Part shown: positions 43,058 to 53,165 of the stretch, piece after piece
How the letters are laid out: every line of letters begins with the position of its first letter
How positions within the stretch are numbered: the first letter of the stretch is position 1
Source: Methyloversatilis thermotolerans
GTDB taxonomy: Bacteria; Pseudomonadota; Gammaproteobacteria; Burkholderiales; Rhodocyclaceae
Length of the DNA: 64,000 nt
NCBI RefSeq assembly: GCF_000372885.1
Contig: NZ_KB889967.1
Coordinates: forward strand, 1,918,655 to 1,982,654
Direction of reading: 5' to 3'
Position numbers and translations under genes: made by a program
The notes under the pieces: generated by a model
The model's input: only the letters and a program-made list of their open reading frames with translations
Databases searched by the model: none
What the model was told of the DNA's origin: nothing

Positions 43058-43591
43058 TCATGCGGCTGCGCGGGCCTGAATCACATTCTCGTCGTTCTTG
43101 GCCTTGCGCGGACGACCGCGACGGGACGCGCCCGGATCGAATGCGCCATCCAGCTTCTTCAGCGCATCCTTGCGCGCCTTCAGCGCCATCTTGAATGCAC
43201 CTTCCTCGCCGTACTTGTTCACCGAGAACTTCACCCGTTTGCGGCGTCCGGACGGCAAAGGCCAGGAGGCCACCCAGAACCAGCGCTGCTTGTCTTCGGG
43301 CATGTCGCGGGTTTCCGAGGCGCAGTAGCGGCATACGCCCACTACGCCGGAACGGTTGTTCTTCTTCACGATGCTCGAGTATTCGCGCAGCGAGAACGGC
43401 GGGAATTTCGAAATGATGTCATCGCGGAACTGCTTCGCTGCAGTAAACGCCTTCTGCTTGCCCCCGAACACCCCATCGCTGAAGTGCTTGCGGTGGATCA
43501 CTCCGCGTCGCTGTATGGTCACGAGCCAGCCATGCGTGCGGCTGGCCTCGTTATCCACGCGGCTGATGCCATAAACTGAATTGCGGCTCAA
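43058..43591 (-). CDS. Tandem AP2-like DNA-binding protein with AT-hook-like tail
   Basis: 177 residues from a TTG at 43591, chosen because AAGGAG lies 8 bases upstream. Two AP2-like units are visible: residues about 5-60 (VYGISR, HGWLVTIQRRG, then AFTAAKQFRDD) and about 80-147 (SGVVGVCRY, WFWVASWPLPSGRR, FSVNKYGEEGAFKMALKAR). A basic RRGRPRK segment near 158-164 resembles an AT-hook. AP2-like domains in bacteria occur mainly in homing endonucleases and phage proteins; here there is no nuclease domain. It is preceded by a sigma-28-type promoter and followed by its own terminator. Its targets are unknown; a role as a DNA-binding regulator is inference. Confidence 0.75.
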   Translation of the reverse strand: MSRNSVYGISRVDNEASRTHGWLVTIQRRGVIHRKHFSDGVFGGKQKAFTAAKQFRDDIISKFPPFSLREYSSIVKKNNRSGVVGVCRYCASETRDMPEDKQRWFWVASWPLPSGRRKRVKFSVNKYGEEGAFKMALKARKDALKKLDGAFDPGASRRGRPRKAKNDENVIQARAAA

Positions 43592-43643
43592 GATCGGTCT
43601 CCTTCCGGTCAGCAACGGGCTTGCCCCGCGGCTTGTGAGGAGA

Positions 43644-43670
43644 ACTTCGGCCTGCCGGATGGAAACTTTA
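43644..43670 (-). promoter_or_regulatory. Sigma-28 (FliA) type promoter of the AP2-like gene
   Basis: On the minus strand TAAAGTTT (43670-43663), exactly 11 bases, then GCCGAAGT (43651-43644). The FliA consensus is TAAAGTTT-N11-GCCGATAA: 8 of 8 in the -35, the first five of the -10, and exact spacing. Predicted start near 43637, leaving a ~46-base leader with a good ribosome-binding site. Confidence 0.75.
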
Positions 43671-43726
43671 GAGGGGCGTCCGTGAAGTGCGCACGCTCGG
43701 GGCGCGTTCCCGGATGGTGGCTTGCG

Positions 43727-45112
43727 TCAGCGCCGTGGCGGCTGGCCGTCCGGCAGCAGTTCCAGATCCAGTCCCGAGCCAACCACCGCGAAACCGGACT
43801 CCGTGGGGAGTACCACCTCGTCGCCCTGGGCCGCCAGCGCCGCGTTGGCTCGCGTCAATCTCTGCACCACCGTGCTGATGAGCTGGCCGCGGAAGTGCTC
43901 CAGACATTCGTCGGACGCAAGAGCCAGTGCGGACGGACTGACTTCGAGGAAGGCGACCGGCGATGTCGCCACGACCGTGGCCGAGCGGCGACTGTGGTTT
44001 GGATCGAGATAACCCATTTCGCCCACCACCTCGCCCGGTCCGAGCTCGGCCAGCAGACGGCCGCCGACCACGATGCGGACATGGCCGGACACGATGAGTC
44101 CGAACCGCGTATCGCTTTCACCCTCGCGCATCATGATCGCGTTGTCGGCGTACTGGCGCCAGTTCGAGAAGCGCAGCACCTCCCATACCTCGACGTCGTC
44201 GAATTCGGTGAAGAAGGGCATCTTGCGCAGGATAGAGAAACGGGTCGTGTCCGGCGGTACGTACTTGTCGTCCAGTATCTTGAAGCGCACCGACGACAGG
44301 TCCTTCGCGAACTCGGCACCATTCTTGTAACGCGAATACAGGTCCTTCTCGAGCGCCTTGCGGATCACACGATCCATTGCCTCCGGCACCTCGGGATTGA
44401 GCTGCGACGCCGACGGCGGATCGGCATTGATGATCTTGTAGATGAGCTGGGCCGGATGTTTCGCGCGGAACGGCAGGCGACCGGTCAGCAGGTGGAACAG
44501 CACCACGCCCAGCGAATACAGATCGGTCTTCTGGTTCAGCGGATAGCCCTTCACCTGCTCCGGGCTCATATAGGCTGGCGACCCCACACCCATGATGAAG
44601 GTCGAATCCTTGTCGTTTTCCTTCGCGACATTCAGTGCCAGCCCGAAGTCGGTCACCTTCACCAGATCATTGGCGCCGATCAGGATGTTGGCCGGTTTGA
44701 TGTCACGGTGCACAACCCCGTGCCGGAAGGCGTAATCGAGTGCCATCGCGCACTTGAACACGATGCTCACCGCGCGCGGCAGGGGCAGCATCGTGTTGAA
44801 TTCGCAGAAATGATCGAGCGGCTGGCCGTCGATGAATTCCATCACCAGGTAGGCGCGATCCTCCTCGACCTGCGCGTCGTAGATGCGGATGATATTGGGG
44901 TGGTCGAGCTTGGCGGCGATCGCCGCCTCGGTCAGGAACAGCTTGCGCATGCGGCGCGACCACTTGCCCTGGTCCCGGTTGCGGTCGCCGAAATCGACCA
45001 GCTTGACGGCGACCATCTCCTCGATGTCATCGGATTTGCACAGGTAGACCGTGGCGGTCGCGCCCTTGCCGATCTCGCGTATCACCCGGTATTTGCCGAT
45101 GCGTTCGAGCAT
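43727..45112 (-). CDS. Serine/threonine protein kinase fused to a cyclic-nucleotide-binding domain
   Basis: 461 residues from MLERIGKYRVIREIG. The kinase domain is complete: Gly loop GKGATATVYL (16-24), Lys37 in VAVKLVDF, HRDIKPANIL (Asp137), DFG (155-157) and SPAYMSPEQ. From about 298 a CRP-type cyclic-nucleotide-binding fold follows: FFTEFDDVEVWEVL, GLIVSGHVRIV, and a phosphate-binding cassette GEVVGEMGYL with SRRSATVVA, keeping the Glu and Arg that contact the nucleotide. No transmembrane segment is seen. It is divergent from grpE and codirectional with the AP2-like gene 135 bases downstream. Ligand (cAMP, cGMP or none) and substrates are unknown. Confidence 0.9.
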   Translation of the reverse strand: MLERIGKYRVIREIGKGATATVYLCKSDDIEEMVAVKLVDFGDRNRDQGKWSRRMRKLFLTEAAIAAKLDHPNIIRIYDAQVEEDRAYLVMEFIDGQPLDHFCEFNTMLPLPRAVSIVFKCAMALDYAFRHGVVHRDIKPANILIGANDLVKVTDFGLALNVAKENDKDSTFIMGVGSPAYMSPEQVKGYPLNQKTDLYSLGVVLFHLLTGRLPFRAKHPAQLIYKIINADPPSASQLNPEVPEAMDRVIRKALEKDLYSRYKNGAEFAKDLSSVRFKILDDKYVPPDTTRFSILRKMPFFTEFDDVEVWEVLRFSNWRQYADNAIMMREGESDTRFGLIVSGHVRIVVGGRLLAELGPGEVVGEMGYLDPNHSRRSATVVATSPVAFLEVSPSALALASDECLEHFRGQLISTVVQRLTRANAALAAQGDEVVLPTESGFAVVGSGLDLELLPDGQPPRR

Positions 45113-45244
45113 GAGTCCGTAGGAAAGGATGGAGCCGTCATGAAACCGCGCAATGATAGGCCATTGCGCCGCAGCAGAACAGGAAACCGGCCGGAAGGAT
45201 GAGGACCATGGCGAAAATCCAGCGGAAAAGTGGCCTGCGGGGGG

Positions 45245-45272
45245 CTTGAAAGCCCGATTCACGCCCCCACAT
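45245..45272 (+). promoter_or_regulatory. Sigma-32 heat-shock promoter of grpE
   Basis: CTTGAAA (45245-45251), 13 bases, CCCCACAT (45265-45272). It matches the sigma-32 consensus CTTGAAA-N12-15-CCCCATNT with one mismatch. Predicted start near 45280, about 23 bases before the grpE ATG. Confidence 0.85.
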
Positions 45273-45302
45273 CCGCTCGGTCCAGAAAGAGAGGATGTGC
45301 GC

Positions 45303-45857
45303 ATGACCGATCCCAACACCCCGCAGACGCCTGAGCAACCCGCTTCCGAACAGCCGGTGCCGACCGCCGCACCCGATACCGCTTCGCCCCTCCAGACGAG
45401 CGGAACGGATGCACTGGCCGCTGCCGAACAGAAGGTGGCCGAACTGCAGGACGCCCTGCTCCGGGCCAAGGCCGAAACCGAAAACGTCCGTCGCCGCTCG
45501 GCCGAAGAATCGCTGAAGGCAGGCAAGTTCGCCGCCGAAAAGTTCGCTTCCGCCATGCTGCCGGTCAGGGACAGCCTGGAAGCCGCGCTGGCCGACACCT
45601 CGAATGACGTGGCCAGGCTGCGCGAAGGCGTGGAGCTGACGCTGCGCCAACTGATCCAGGCTTTCAGCAGTGCCAGCGTGGAAGAAGTGAATCCTGCAGG
45701 CGAGAAATTCGACCCGCACAAGCACCAGGCCATCAGCCAGGTGGACGCGCCGGGCGAGCCGAACACCGTGATCCAGGTTCTGCAGAAGGGCTATCTGCTG
45801 CACGACCGTGTGCTGCGCCCCGCACTGGTCATCGTGTCCCGGGCGGCCGCGCAATAA
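45303..45857 (+). CDS. grpE: Nucleotide exchange factor GrpE
   Basis: 184 residues from the ATG at 45303 ([13 protein letters not shown]). The first ~45 residues are Pro/Ala-rich and disordered; then a long helix ([21 protein letters not shown]) and the beta domain [16 protein letters not shown] and [23 protein letters not shown]. It releases ADP from DnaK. Confidence 0.97.
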   Translation: MTDPNTPQTPEQPASEQPVPTAAPDTASPLQTSGTDALAAAEQKVAELQDALLRAKAETENVRRRSAEESLKAGKFAAEKFASAMLPVRDSLEAALADTSNDVARLREGVELTLRQLIQAFSSASVEEVNPAGEKFDPHKHQAISQVDAPGEPNTVIQVLQKGYLLHDRVLRPALVIVSRAAAQ

Positions 45858-45859
45858 CC

Positions 45860-45888
45860 CTTGAAATGTGGGGGCAAGTGCCCCACTT
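45860..45888 (+). promoter_or_regulatory. Second sigma-32 promoter, upstream of dnaK
   Basis: CTTGAAA (45860-45866), 14 bases, CCCCACTT (45881-45888), directly after the grpE stop and 52 bases before the dnaK ATG. The elements partly overlap a GTGGGGGC/GCCCCAC inverted repeat, so the start of this transcript could also fold. Confidence 0.8.
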
Positions 45889-45939
45889 CGACCTCAGACG
45901 AACTGTTTCCTCCAACTGCCTATTCAGAGGACCCCGAAC

Positions 45940-47868
<1,929 letters not shown>

Positions 47869-47934
47869 GCTGCGCGGCGGCTCGGGACAATCCTGCTCCT
47901 GGCAGGGCGTCCCCGCACCGTACTCAACGAGCGG

Positions 47935-47972
47935 GGCACAGCGCGGCGGGAACATTCCTGGCGCGCTGTGCC
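47935..47972 (+). terminator. 11-base-pair hairpin in the dnaK-dnaJ gap
   Basis: GGCACAGCGCG (47935-47945) is exactly complementary to CGCGCTGTGCC (47962-47972) with a 16-base loop and TTT after it. It ends 25 bases before the dnaJ start within a 129-base gap. Likely partial terminator or mRNA-stabilising stem lowering dnaJ relative to dnaK. Confidence 0.6.
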
Positions 47973-47997
47973 TTTGCCGCATCTGTGGTGAACACGA

Positions 47998-49131
47998 ATG
48001 GCGAAGAAAGATTTTTACGACGTCCTCGGTGTCAATCGCGACGCCTCCGATGACGACATCAAGAAGGCTTACCGCAAGCTGGCGATGAAGTACCACCCGG
48101 ACCGCAATCCGGACAGCAAGGAAGCCGAGGACAAGTTCAAGGAAGCGAAGGAAGCCTACGAAGTCCTGTCGGATGGCCAGAAACGCGCCGCCTACGACCA
48201 GTACGGCCATGCCGGCGTAGACCCCAATATGGGCGGTGCCGGGGCGGGCGGTGCCGGCTTCGGCGGCTTCGGCGACGCATTCGGGGACATCTTCGGCGAA
48301 ATCTTCGGCAATGCGGCACGTGGCGGCGGCGGACGCAGCAACGTCTACCGCGGTGCCGACCTGCGCTACAACCTGGAAATCACGCTGGAGGAGGCGGCGC
48401 GCGGCACCGATACGCGCATCCGCATCCCGACCATGGACGACTGTGCGACCTGCGGAGGCACCGGTGCCACGCCGGGCACCAAGCCGGTCACCTGCACCAC
48501 CTGCAACGGCGTGGGACAGGTACGCATGCAGCAAGGCTTCTTTTCCATCCAGCAAACCTGCCCGAAGTGCCACGGCACCGGCAAGATGGTGAAGGATCCG
48601 TGCACCGATTGCCACGGCGCGGGTCGGGTCAAGGGCAGCAAGACCCTGCAGGTGAAGATCCCGGCCGGCATCGACGAGGGCGACCGCATCCGTCTGGCCG
48701 GTGAAGGCGAACGCGGCCAGGGCGGCGGTCCGGCCGGCGACCTGTACGTGCAGATCCACATCAAGCCGCACACCGTGTTCCAGCGCGAAGGCGACGATCT
48801 GCACTGCGAAATGCCGATAGGTTTCGCGACCGCCGCGCTGGGCGGAGAGATCGAAATCCCGACGCTGGATGGTGCAGCCAAGATCAAGATCCCGGCGGAA
48901 ACCCAGACCGGCAAGGTGTTCCGGCTGCGCGGCAAGGGCATCAAAGGGGTGCGCAGCGCCTACCCGGGCGACCTCATGTGCCATGTCGTGGTCGAGACAC
49001 CGGTGAATCTGACGGCGCGCCAGCGTGAGCTGCTGGAGGAATTCGACCGCATCAACCGCAGCGACGAAGCCAGCCACAGCCCACGTGCGAAATCGTGGAT
49101 GGACAAGATGAAGGATTTCTTCGCCGGCTGA
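47998..49131 (+). CDS. dnaJ: Chaperone DnaJ (Hsp40)
   Basis: 377 residues. J domain with [17 protein letters not shown] (HPD near residue 33); a Gly/Phe-rich region (about 75-120); four zinc motifs ([33 protein letters not shown]); and the C-terminal substrate domain. It stimulates DnaK ATP hydrolysis. Confidence 0.98.
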   Translation: MAKKDFYDVLGVNRDASDDDIKKAYRKLAMKYHPDRNPDSKEAEDKFKEAKEAYEVLSDGQKRAAYDQYGHAGVDPNMGGAGAGGAGFGGFGDAFGDIFGEIFGNAARGGGGRSNVYRGADLRYNLEITLEEAARGTDTRIRIPTMDDCATCGGTGATPGTKPVTCTTCNGVGQVRMQQGFFSIQQTCPKCHGTGKMVKDPCTDCHGAGRVKGSKTLQVKIPAGIDEGDRIRLAGEGERGQGGGPAGDLYVQIHIKPHTVFQREGDDLHCEMPIGFATAALGGEIEIPTLDGAAKIKIPAETQTGKVFRLRGKGIKGVRSAYPGDLMCHVVVETPVNLTARQRELLEEFDRINRSDEASHSPRAKSWMDKMKDFFAG

Positions 49132-49156
49132 CGCACGGCCCACGGCAACGGATCGG

Positions 49157-49178
49157 GCCCGCCTGCGCGGGCTTTTTC
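49157..49178 (+). terminator. Rho-independent terminator after dnaJ
   Basis: GCCCGC (49157-49162) pairs with GCGGGC (49167-49172) across CTGC, followed by TTTTTCC. It lies 26 bases after the dnaJ stop. Confidence 0.85.
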
Positions 49179-49179
49179 C

Positions 49180-49709
49180 GTTTACCGGACGGAACACCGG
49201 ACGGGCCGGGATGTCGGCGCACAGGCGGTCGGGTGCCGCCTGTGTCCGTCCCGCGGCTGGAGCGCGCCCGTCGGCCGCGCTCGCACCGGATGTCGACCGG
49301 CGATCAGCGCGGCGACCATGTTCCCGATGATGTTCTTGGCTTGTGGCCATGACCCATCAGGCGGGTACCGGAAAGTCTGTTCCGGCGCCAGGATCATGCA
49401 GCTTCTGTCGGTCCTGGCCGCGAGCGCGTGTCGCGAACGCGGCTGACCGGACCTGCGTGCCGGCCGTGACCGCCGGGTAGGCGGTCTGATCCGGCATTGC
49501 ACGGTGCCAGGATCATGGCACCCGGTCCTGTGCGGAGCGCAATTTATACATAATTCGGACTTATGCATGTGATAAGAATTTTGTATGCATGCCGGCGTGC
49601 GCGGGCACGGACGCTGATGGATCGTGTTCGCCGTGCAAGCCCGACCATCTGCATGCGCAGCGCGGTCGCCAGAGCGGGAGGACAACGCGGAAGGACGAGA
49701 AAGCGGCGC
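49180..49709. other. Gene-free convergent gap with AT-rich island and short repeats
   Basis: 530 bases without a convincing gene. It contains GCCAGGATCATG twice (49387-49398 and 49506-49517), the second copy inside a GGTGCCA/TGGCACC stem (49503-49522). An AT-rich island at 49541-49590 carries an imperfect inverted repeat ATACATAA/TTATGCAT (49546-49568) and two TATGCATG copies 22 bases apart (49562 and 49584). Open frames present lack family support. A small RNA or binding region is possible. Confidence 0.5.
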
Positions 49710-50438
49710 TCAGGCGGCCTGGTCGTGCGACGCCAGGGTGGCCGCAAGGGCTTCGGTATCAACCCGCCAGTAGTATCGGTTATCCGACTGCGCCAGCAGT
49801 TTTCCGCGACGCAACACGCCGAGCGCCCGACTGGCCGATTCCGGCGCGACGCCGAGGATGGCGCCGATGTCCTCCAGACTGAGGCGTATGACCTCACCCG
49901 GCCGGTCATCGGAAGCCAGCCGCAACAGCAGTCGAGCCACCCGCGTCTTGACATCGCCCTGGCCCGACGCAAGTTCCGCCAGCCAGGCATCGGCTTCGGC
50001 CAGCGCGGCATACCAGCGCTCGAACAAGGGCTTCTGCAGCCGCGGCGTTTCGCGGTTCAGCCTCTCCACGATGGCGCGGGGTATCCGGCACAACTTGAGC
50101 GGCGCCAGCGAGATCGCTGTGTGGTCATAGGCGGGACGCACCAGCGCTTCGAGACCGCACACATCGCCGGGGCGAAGGATGCGCAGTATGCGCTGGCTGC
50201 CGTCGGCGCTGTAGCGCACCAGCTTGATCGCACCCGAGCGCAGCGTATACAGCCAGTCGCCATGCGCTCCAGCGTGGTAGACCACCGCTCCCGCGGGATA
50301 GTCGAGGTCGTCGACCTGGTCATGCAGCAGGTCGAAATCCTCTTCCAGGAGCTCTGCGAACAACGCTGACTGTCTCACTCCACACCGCTTGCAGTTGCTG
50401 TAGCCGTTGTTGACCGAATTGACGATGATTGCGCGCAT
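49710..50438 (-). CDS. CRP/FNR family transcriptional regulator (FNR-type recognition helix)
   Basis: 242 residues. N-terminal CxxC (Cys16, Cys19 in SNCKRCGVRQ) as in FNR, but no third cysteine at the FNR position, so an oxygen-labile [4Fe-4S] cluster is doubtful. A cyclic-nucleotide-like sensor fold (HAGAHGDWLYTLRSGAIKLVRY, PGDVCGLEALV) is followed by a helix-turn-helix LSLEDIGAILGVAPESASRAL. The recognition helix has the FNR-type E-x-x-S-R, predicting TTGAT-N4-ATCAA sites. ATG at 50438, 20 bases after cysS; the upstream ribosome site is weak. Signal unknown. Confidence 0.85.
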   Translation of the reverse strand: MRAIIVNSVNNGYSNCKRCGVRQSALFAELLEEDFDLLHDQVDDLDYPAGAVVYHAGAHGDWLYTLRSGAIKLVRYSADGSQRILRILRPGDVCGLEALVRPAYDHTAISLAPLKLCRIPRAIVERLNRETPRLQKPLFERWYAALAEADAWLAELASGQGDVKTRVARLLLRLASDDRPGEVIRLSLEDIGAILGVAPESASRALGVLRRGKLLAQSDNRYYWRVDTEALAATLASHDQAA

Positions 50439-50458
50439 GACTGTAGATGGACAAGCGC

Positions 50459-51838
50459 CTAGACGCGACGCCAGGTCGTGCCGCCTGCACTGTCCTCGAG
50501 CACGATGCCCTGCTGCTTCAATCGTTCACGCACATCATCCGCCTTGGCGAAGTCGCGCGCCTTCTTTGCTTCCGCGCGCTGGACAATCAGCGCCTCGATC
50601 TGCGCGTCGTCCAGCCCGCCGGCGAGCGCCCTGCCCTTCAGGAAATCGTCGGGTGAGCGGCCCAGCAAGCCAAGGACAGCGGCCAGCGCCTGCAGTTCGC
50701 CCGACACCTGCGCATCCGCCGTACGGTTGGCTTCATTGGACAGTTCGAACAGCACGGCCATGGCTTCCGGGGTATTGAAGTCATCGTCCATCGCCGCCTT
50801 GAATCTCTGTCCGGCCGGACTGGACCACTCGACCGGGCAGCTTGCGGGCGGCACGTTCTTCAGCGTCGTGTACAGGCGGGTCAGCGCACCGCGCGCATCG
50901 TCCAGATGGGCGTCGGAATAATTCAAGGGACTGCGGTAATGCGCGCGCAGGATGAAGAAGCGCACCACTTCCGCGTCGTACTTCTGCAGCACTTCGCGGA
51001 TGGTGAAGAAGTTGCCGAGCGATTTCGACATCTTCTCGTCATCCACGCGCACGAACCCGTTGTGCATCCAGTAATTGACGAAGGTGTGGCCGTGCGCCCC
51101 CTCGCTTTGTGCAATCTCGTTCTCATGATGCGGAAACTGCAGGTCGGCGCCACCGCCATGAATGTCGAAGCGCGGGCCCAGCAGCTCGGAACTCATCGCC
51201 GAGCATTCGATGTGCCAGCCGGGCCGGCCATCGCCCCAGGGCGACGCCCACTTTGCCTCATCCGGCTCGCTTGGCTTGGCATGCTTCCACAGCACGAAAT
51301 CGAGCGGATCCTGCTTGCCGTCGGCGACATCCACGCGTTCTCCGGCACGCAGTTCGTCGAGCGACTTGCCGGACAGCCGGCCGTAACCGGCAAACTTGCG
51401 CACGCTGTAGTTCACGTCGCCACTGCTCGCCCGATAGGCCAGGCCGCGTGCTTCCAGGCGCTGGATCAACGACTGCATCTGCGGTACGAATTCGGTCGCC
51501 CGCGGCTCGTGATCCGGCCGCAGCACGCCCAGCGCATCGGCATCCTGATGCATCGCGGCAATGAAACGATCGGTCAAGGCACGCAAGGACTCTCCATTTT
51601 CGCCCGCACGCTTGATAATCTTGTCGTCGATGTCGGTAATGTTGCGGACATAGGTCACCGCATAACCGGAGGCCCGCAGCCAGCGGGTCACCATGTCGAA
51701 CACCACCATCACGCGCGCGTGCCCGAGATGACAGTAGTCGTACACCGTCATGCCACAGACGTACATGCGTACCTTGCCGGCTTCCATCGGCACGAAATCC
51801 TGCTTGTCGCGGGCAACGGTGTTGTAGATTCTGAGCAT
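50459..51838 (-). CDS. cysS: Cysteinyl-tRNA synthetase
   Basis: 459 residues. Class I synthetase with HLGH (37-40, the HIGH motif), zinc ligands around Cys28, Cys212 and His237, and KMSKS at 269-273. It charges tRNA-Cys with cysteine; a Zn-bound thiolate gives selectivity. Divergent from the TPR gene. Confidence 0.98.
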   Translation of the reverse strand: MLRIYNTVARDKQDFVPMEAGKVRMYVCGMTVYDYCHLGHARVMVVFDMVTRWLRASGYAVTYVRNITDIDDKIIKRAGENGESLRALTDRFIAAMHQDADALGVLRPDHEPRATEFVPQMQSLIQRLEARGLAYRASSGDVNYSVRKFAGYGRLSGKSLDELRAGERVDVADGKQDPLDFVLWKHAKPSEPDEAKWASPWGDGRPGWHIECSAMSSELLGPRFDIHGGGADLQFPHHENEIAQSEGAHGHTFVNYWMHNGFVRVDDEKMSKSLGNFFTIREVLQKYDAEVVRFFILRAHYRSPLNYSDAHLDDARGALTRLYTTLKNVPPASCPVEWSSPAGQRFKAAMDDDFNTPEAMAVLFELSNEANRTADAQVSGELQALAAVLGLLGRSPDDFLKGRALAGGLDDAQIEALIVQRAEAKKARDFAKADDVRERLKQQGIVLEDSAGGTTWRRV

Positions 51839-51992
51839 GGCAATATGAGGGAAAACGGTGTGGCGAGTCTGAGGCGCGCCGCCGGCTGCAGGCGGACGGG
51901 ATCAATCAGACGTTGCGACAGGACGTCGTCACGCCTTCTTGATAAGATTCGGGACTGTCAAACGACGCATTCACGCCAAAAAGTCTAACACA

Positions 51993-53165
51993 ATGGCCCA
52001 CACGCCCCGCTTCGCTCCGCGCCTCGCAGGCCGCCTGTTTGCGAGTCTGCTGATGCTCTGCGTCTTGCCTGTTCCCGCACTCGCCGACGATTTCCAGGAT
52101 GCCGAACAACTGTTCCGCCAGAAGCAGGCTCAGCCGGCACTGGAAAAGATCGAATCCTTCCTTGCACAGAAACCGCGCGATCCACAGGGGCGCTTCTTCA
52201 AGGGGCTCATCCTGACCGAACTCGGCCGCATCCAGGAAGCCACCCTGGTATTCCAGAAACTGACCGAGGACTACCCGGAACTGCCCGAACCGTACAACAA
52301 TCTGGCGGTGCTGTACGCGCAGCAGAAGCAGTTCGAAAAAGCGCGCACGGCGCTCGAGATGGCGATACGCACCCACCCCAGTTACGCGGTGGCGCATGAG
52401 AACCTGGGCGACATCTATGCCCGTATGGCCACCCAGGCGTACGATCGCGCGCTGCAGCTCGACTCATCGAACGCGGGCGCCCAGAGCAAGCTCAATCTGA
52501 TCCGCGAACTGGTGAGCCGGGGCAAGCCGGGCAGCCCGTCGCCGGGCGCAGTCGCAGCCAAGCCTGCGGAAAACGCCCGACTGGCAGCGAAAGCACCCGA
52601 CGCCGTGAAGGCGACCGAAGCGGCCAGGCCGGCCCCGCCCGTCCCGCCGCCCCCCGCACCGGCCCCTGCGCCCCAGCCTCCCGCCAGGGCGGCTGATCCG
52701 GCGAAGGCGCCCGCACCGGCGGCCAGCACCCCGCCCCCCCCTCCTGCCGTCCCGGCGAAGGCCGTTGCACCCGCCTCTGCACCGGCCGCGGCCCCGGTCC
52801 GTCCAGGCCCCGCCGACACGCCGGCCAGCACCGAACTGAGCGGCACCGTACGCGACTGGGCCGCGGCCTGGGCACGCAAGGACGTGAAGAGCTACCTCGG
52901 TTTCTATGCGCCGGACTTCAAGGTGCCGGATGGCAAGTCGCGCGCGGCCTGGGAAGCCGAGCGCAGATCGCGCATCGACAAGCCGGGAGCGATCGAAGTG
53001 CGCGTCGAGAACATACAGGTCCGCAATGCTGCCGGCGAGCGCGCGGACGTCACCTTCCGCCAGCATTACAAGGCGGTGGGACTCAAGACCAGTACGACCA
53101 AGACCTTGTCGCTGGTACGTCGGAACAACCGCTGGCTGATCCAGCAGGAGCGCGTCGGAGGATGA
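51993..53165 (+). CDS. Exported TPR protein with NTF2-like C-terminal domain
   Basis: 390 residues from MAHTPRFAPRLAGRLFAS. A signal peptide ends near VPALADD (residue 32). TPR-like repeats cover about 33-160 (AEQLFRQKQAQPALEKIESFL; PYNNLAVLYAQQKQFEKARTAL; NLGDIYARMATQAYDRALQL). A ~100-residue Pro/Ala linker follows, then an NTF2/Cds6-like domain (VRDWAAAWARKDVKSYLGFYAPDF, FRQHY, NNRWLI) near the C-terminus. The next gene ends in a homologous domain and overlaps by 4 bases, so they are translated together. Likely a periplasmic partner in cell-envelope work; exact role unknown. Confidence 0.85.
   Translation: MAHTPRFAPRLAGRLFASLLMLCVLPVPALADDFQDAEQLFRQKQAQPALEKIESFLAQKPRDPQGRFFKGLILTELGRIQEATLVFQKLTEDYPELPEPYNNLAVLYAQQKQFEKARTALEMAIRTHPSYAVAHENLGDIYARMATQAYDRALQLDSSNAGAQSKLNLIRELVSRGKPGSPSPGAVAAKPAENARLAAKAPDAVKATEAARPAPPVPPPPAPAPAPQPPARAADPAKAPAPAASTPPPPPAVPAKAVAPASAPAAAPVRPGPADTPASTELSGTVRDWAAAWARKDVKSYLGFYAPDFKVPDGKSRAAWEAERRSRIDKPGAIEVRVENIQVRNAAGERADVTFRQHYKAVGLKTSTTKTLSLVRRNNRWLIQQERVGG

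Noticed and set aside
49503-49522. Sigma-54 promoter suggested by TGGCACCCGG
   Set aside because: The required GC at the -12 position does not fall at the correct spacing, and no gene follows.
49182-49685. Minus-strand open frame in the gap after dnaJ
   Set aside because: Arg/Pro-rich translation, no good ribosome-binding site and no recognisable domain; a short inner stretch (from about 49396) looks more protein-like but is not enough to call.
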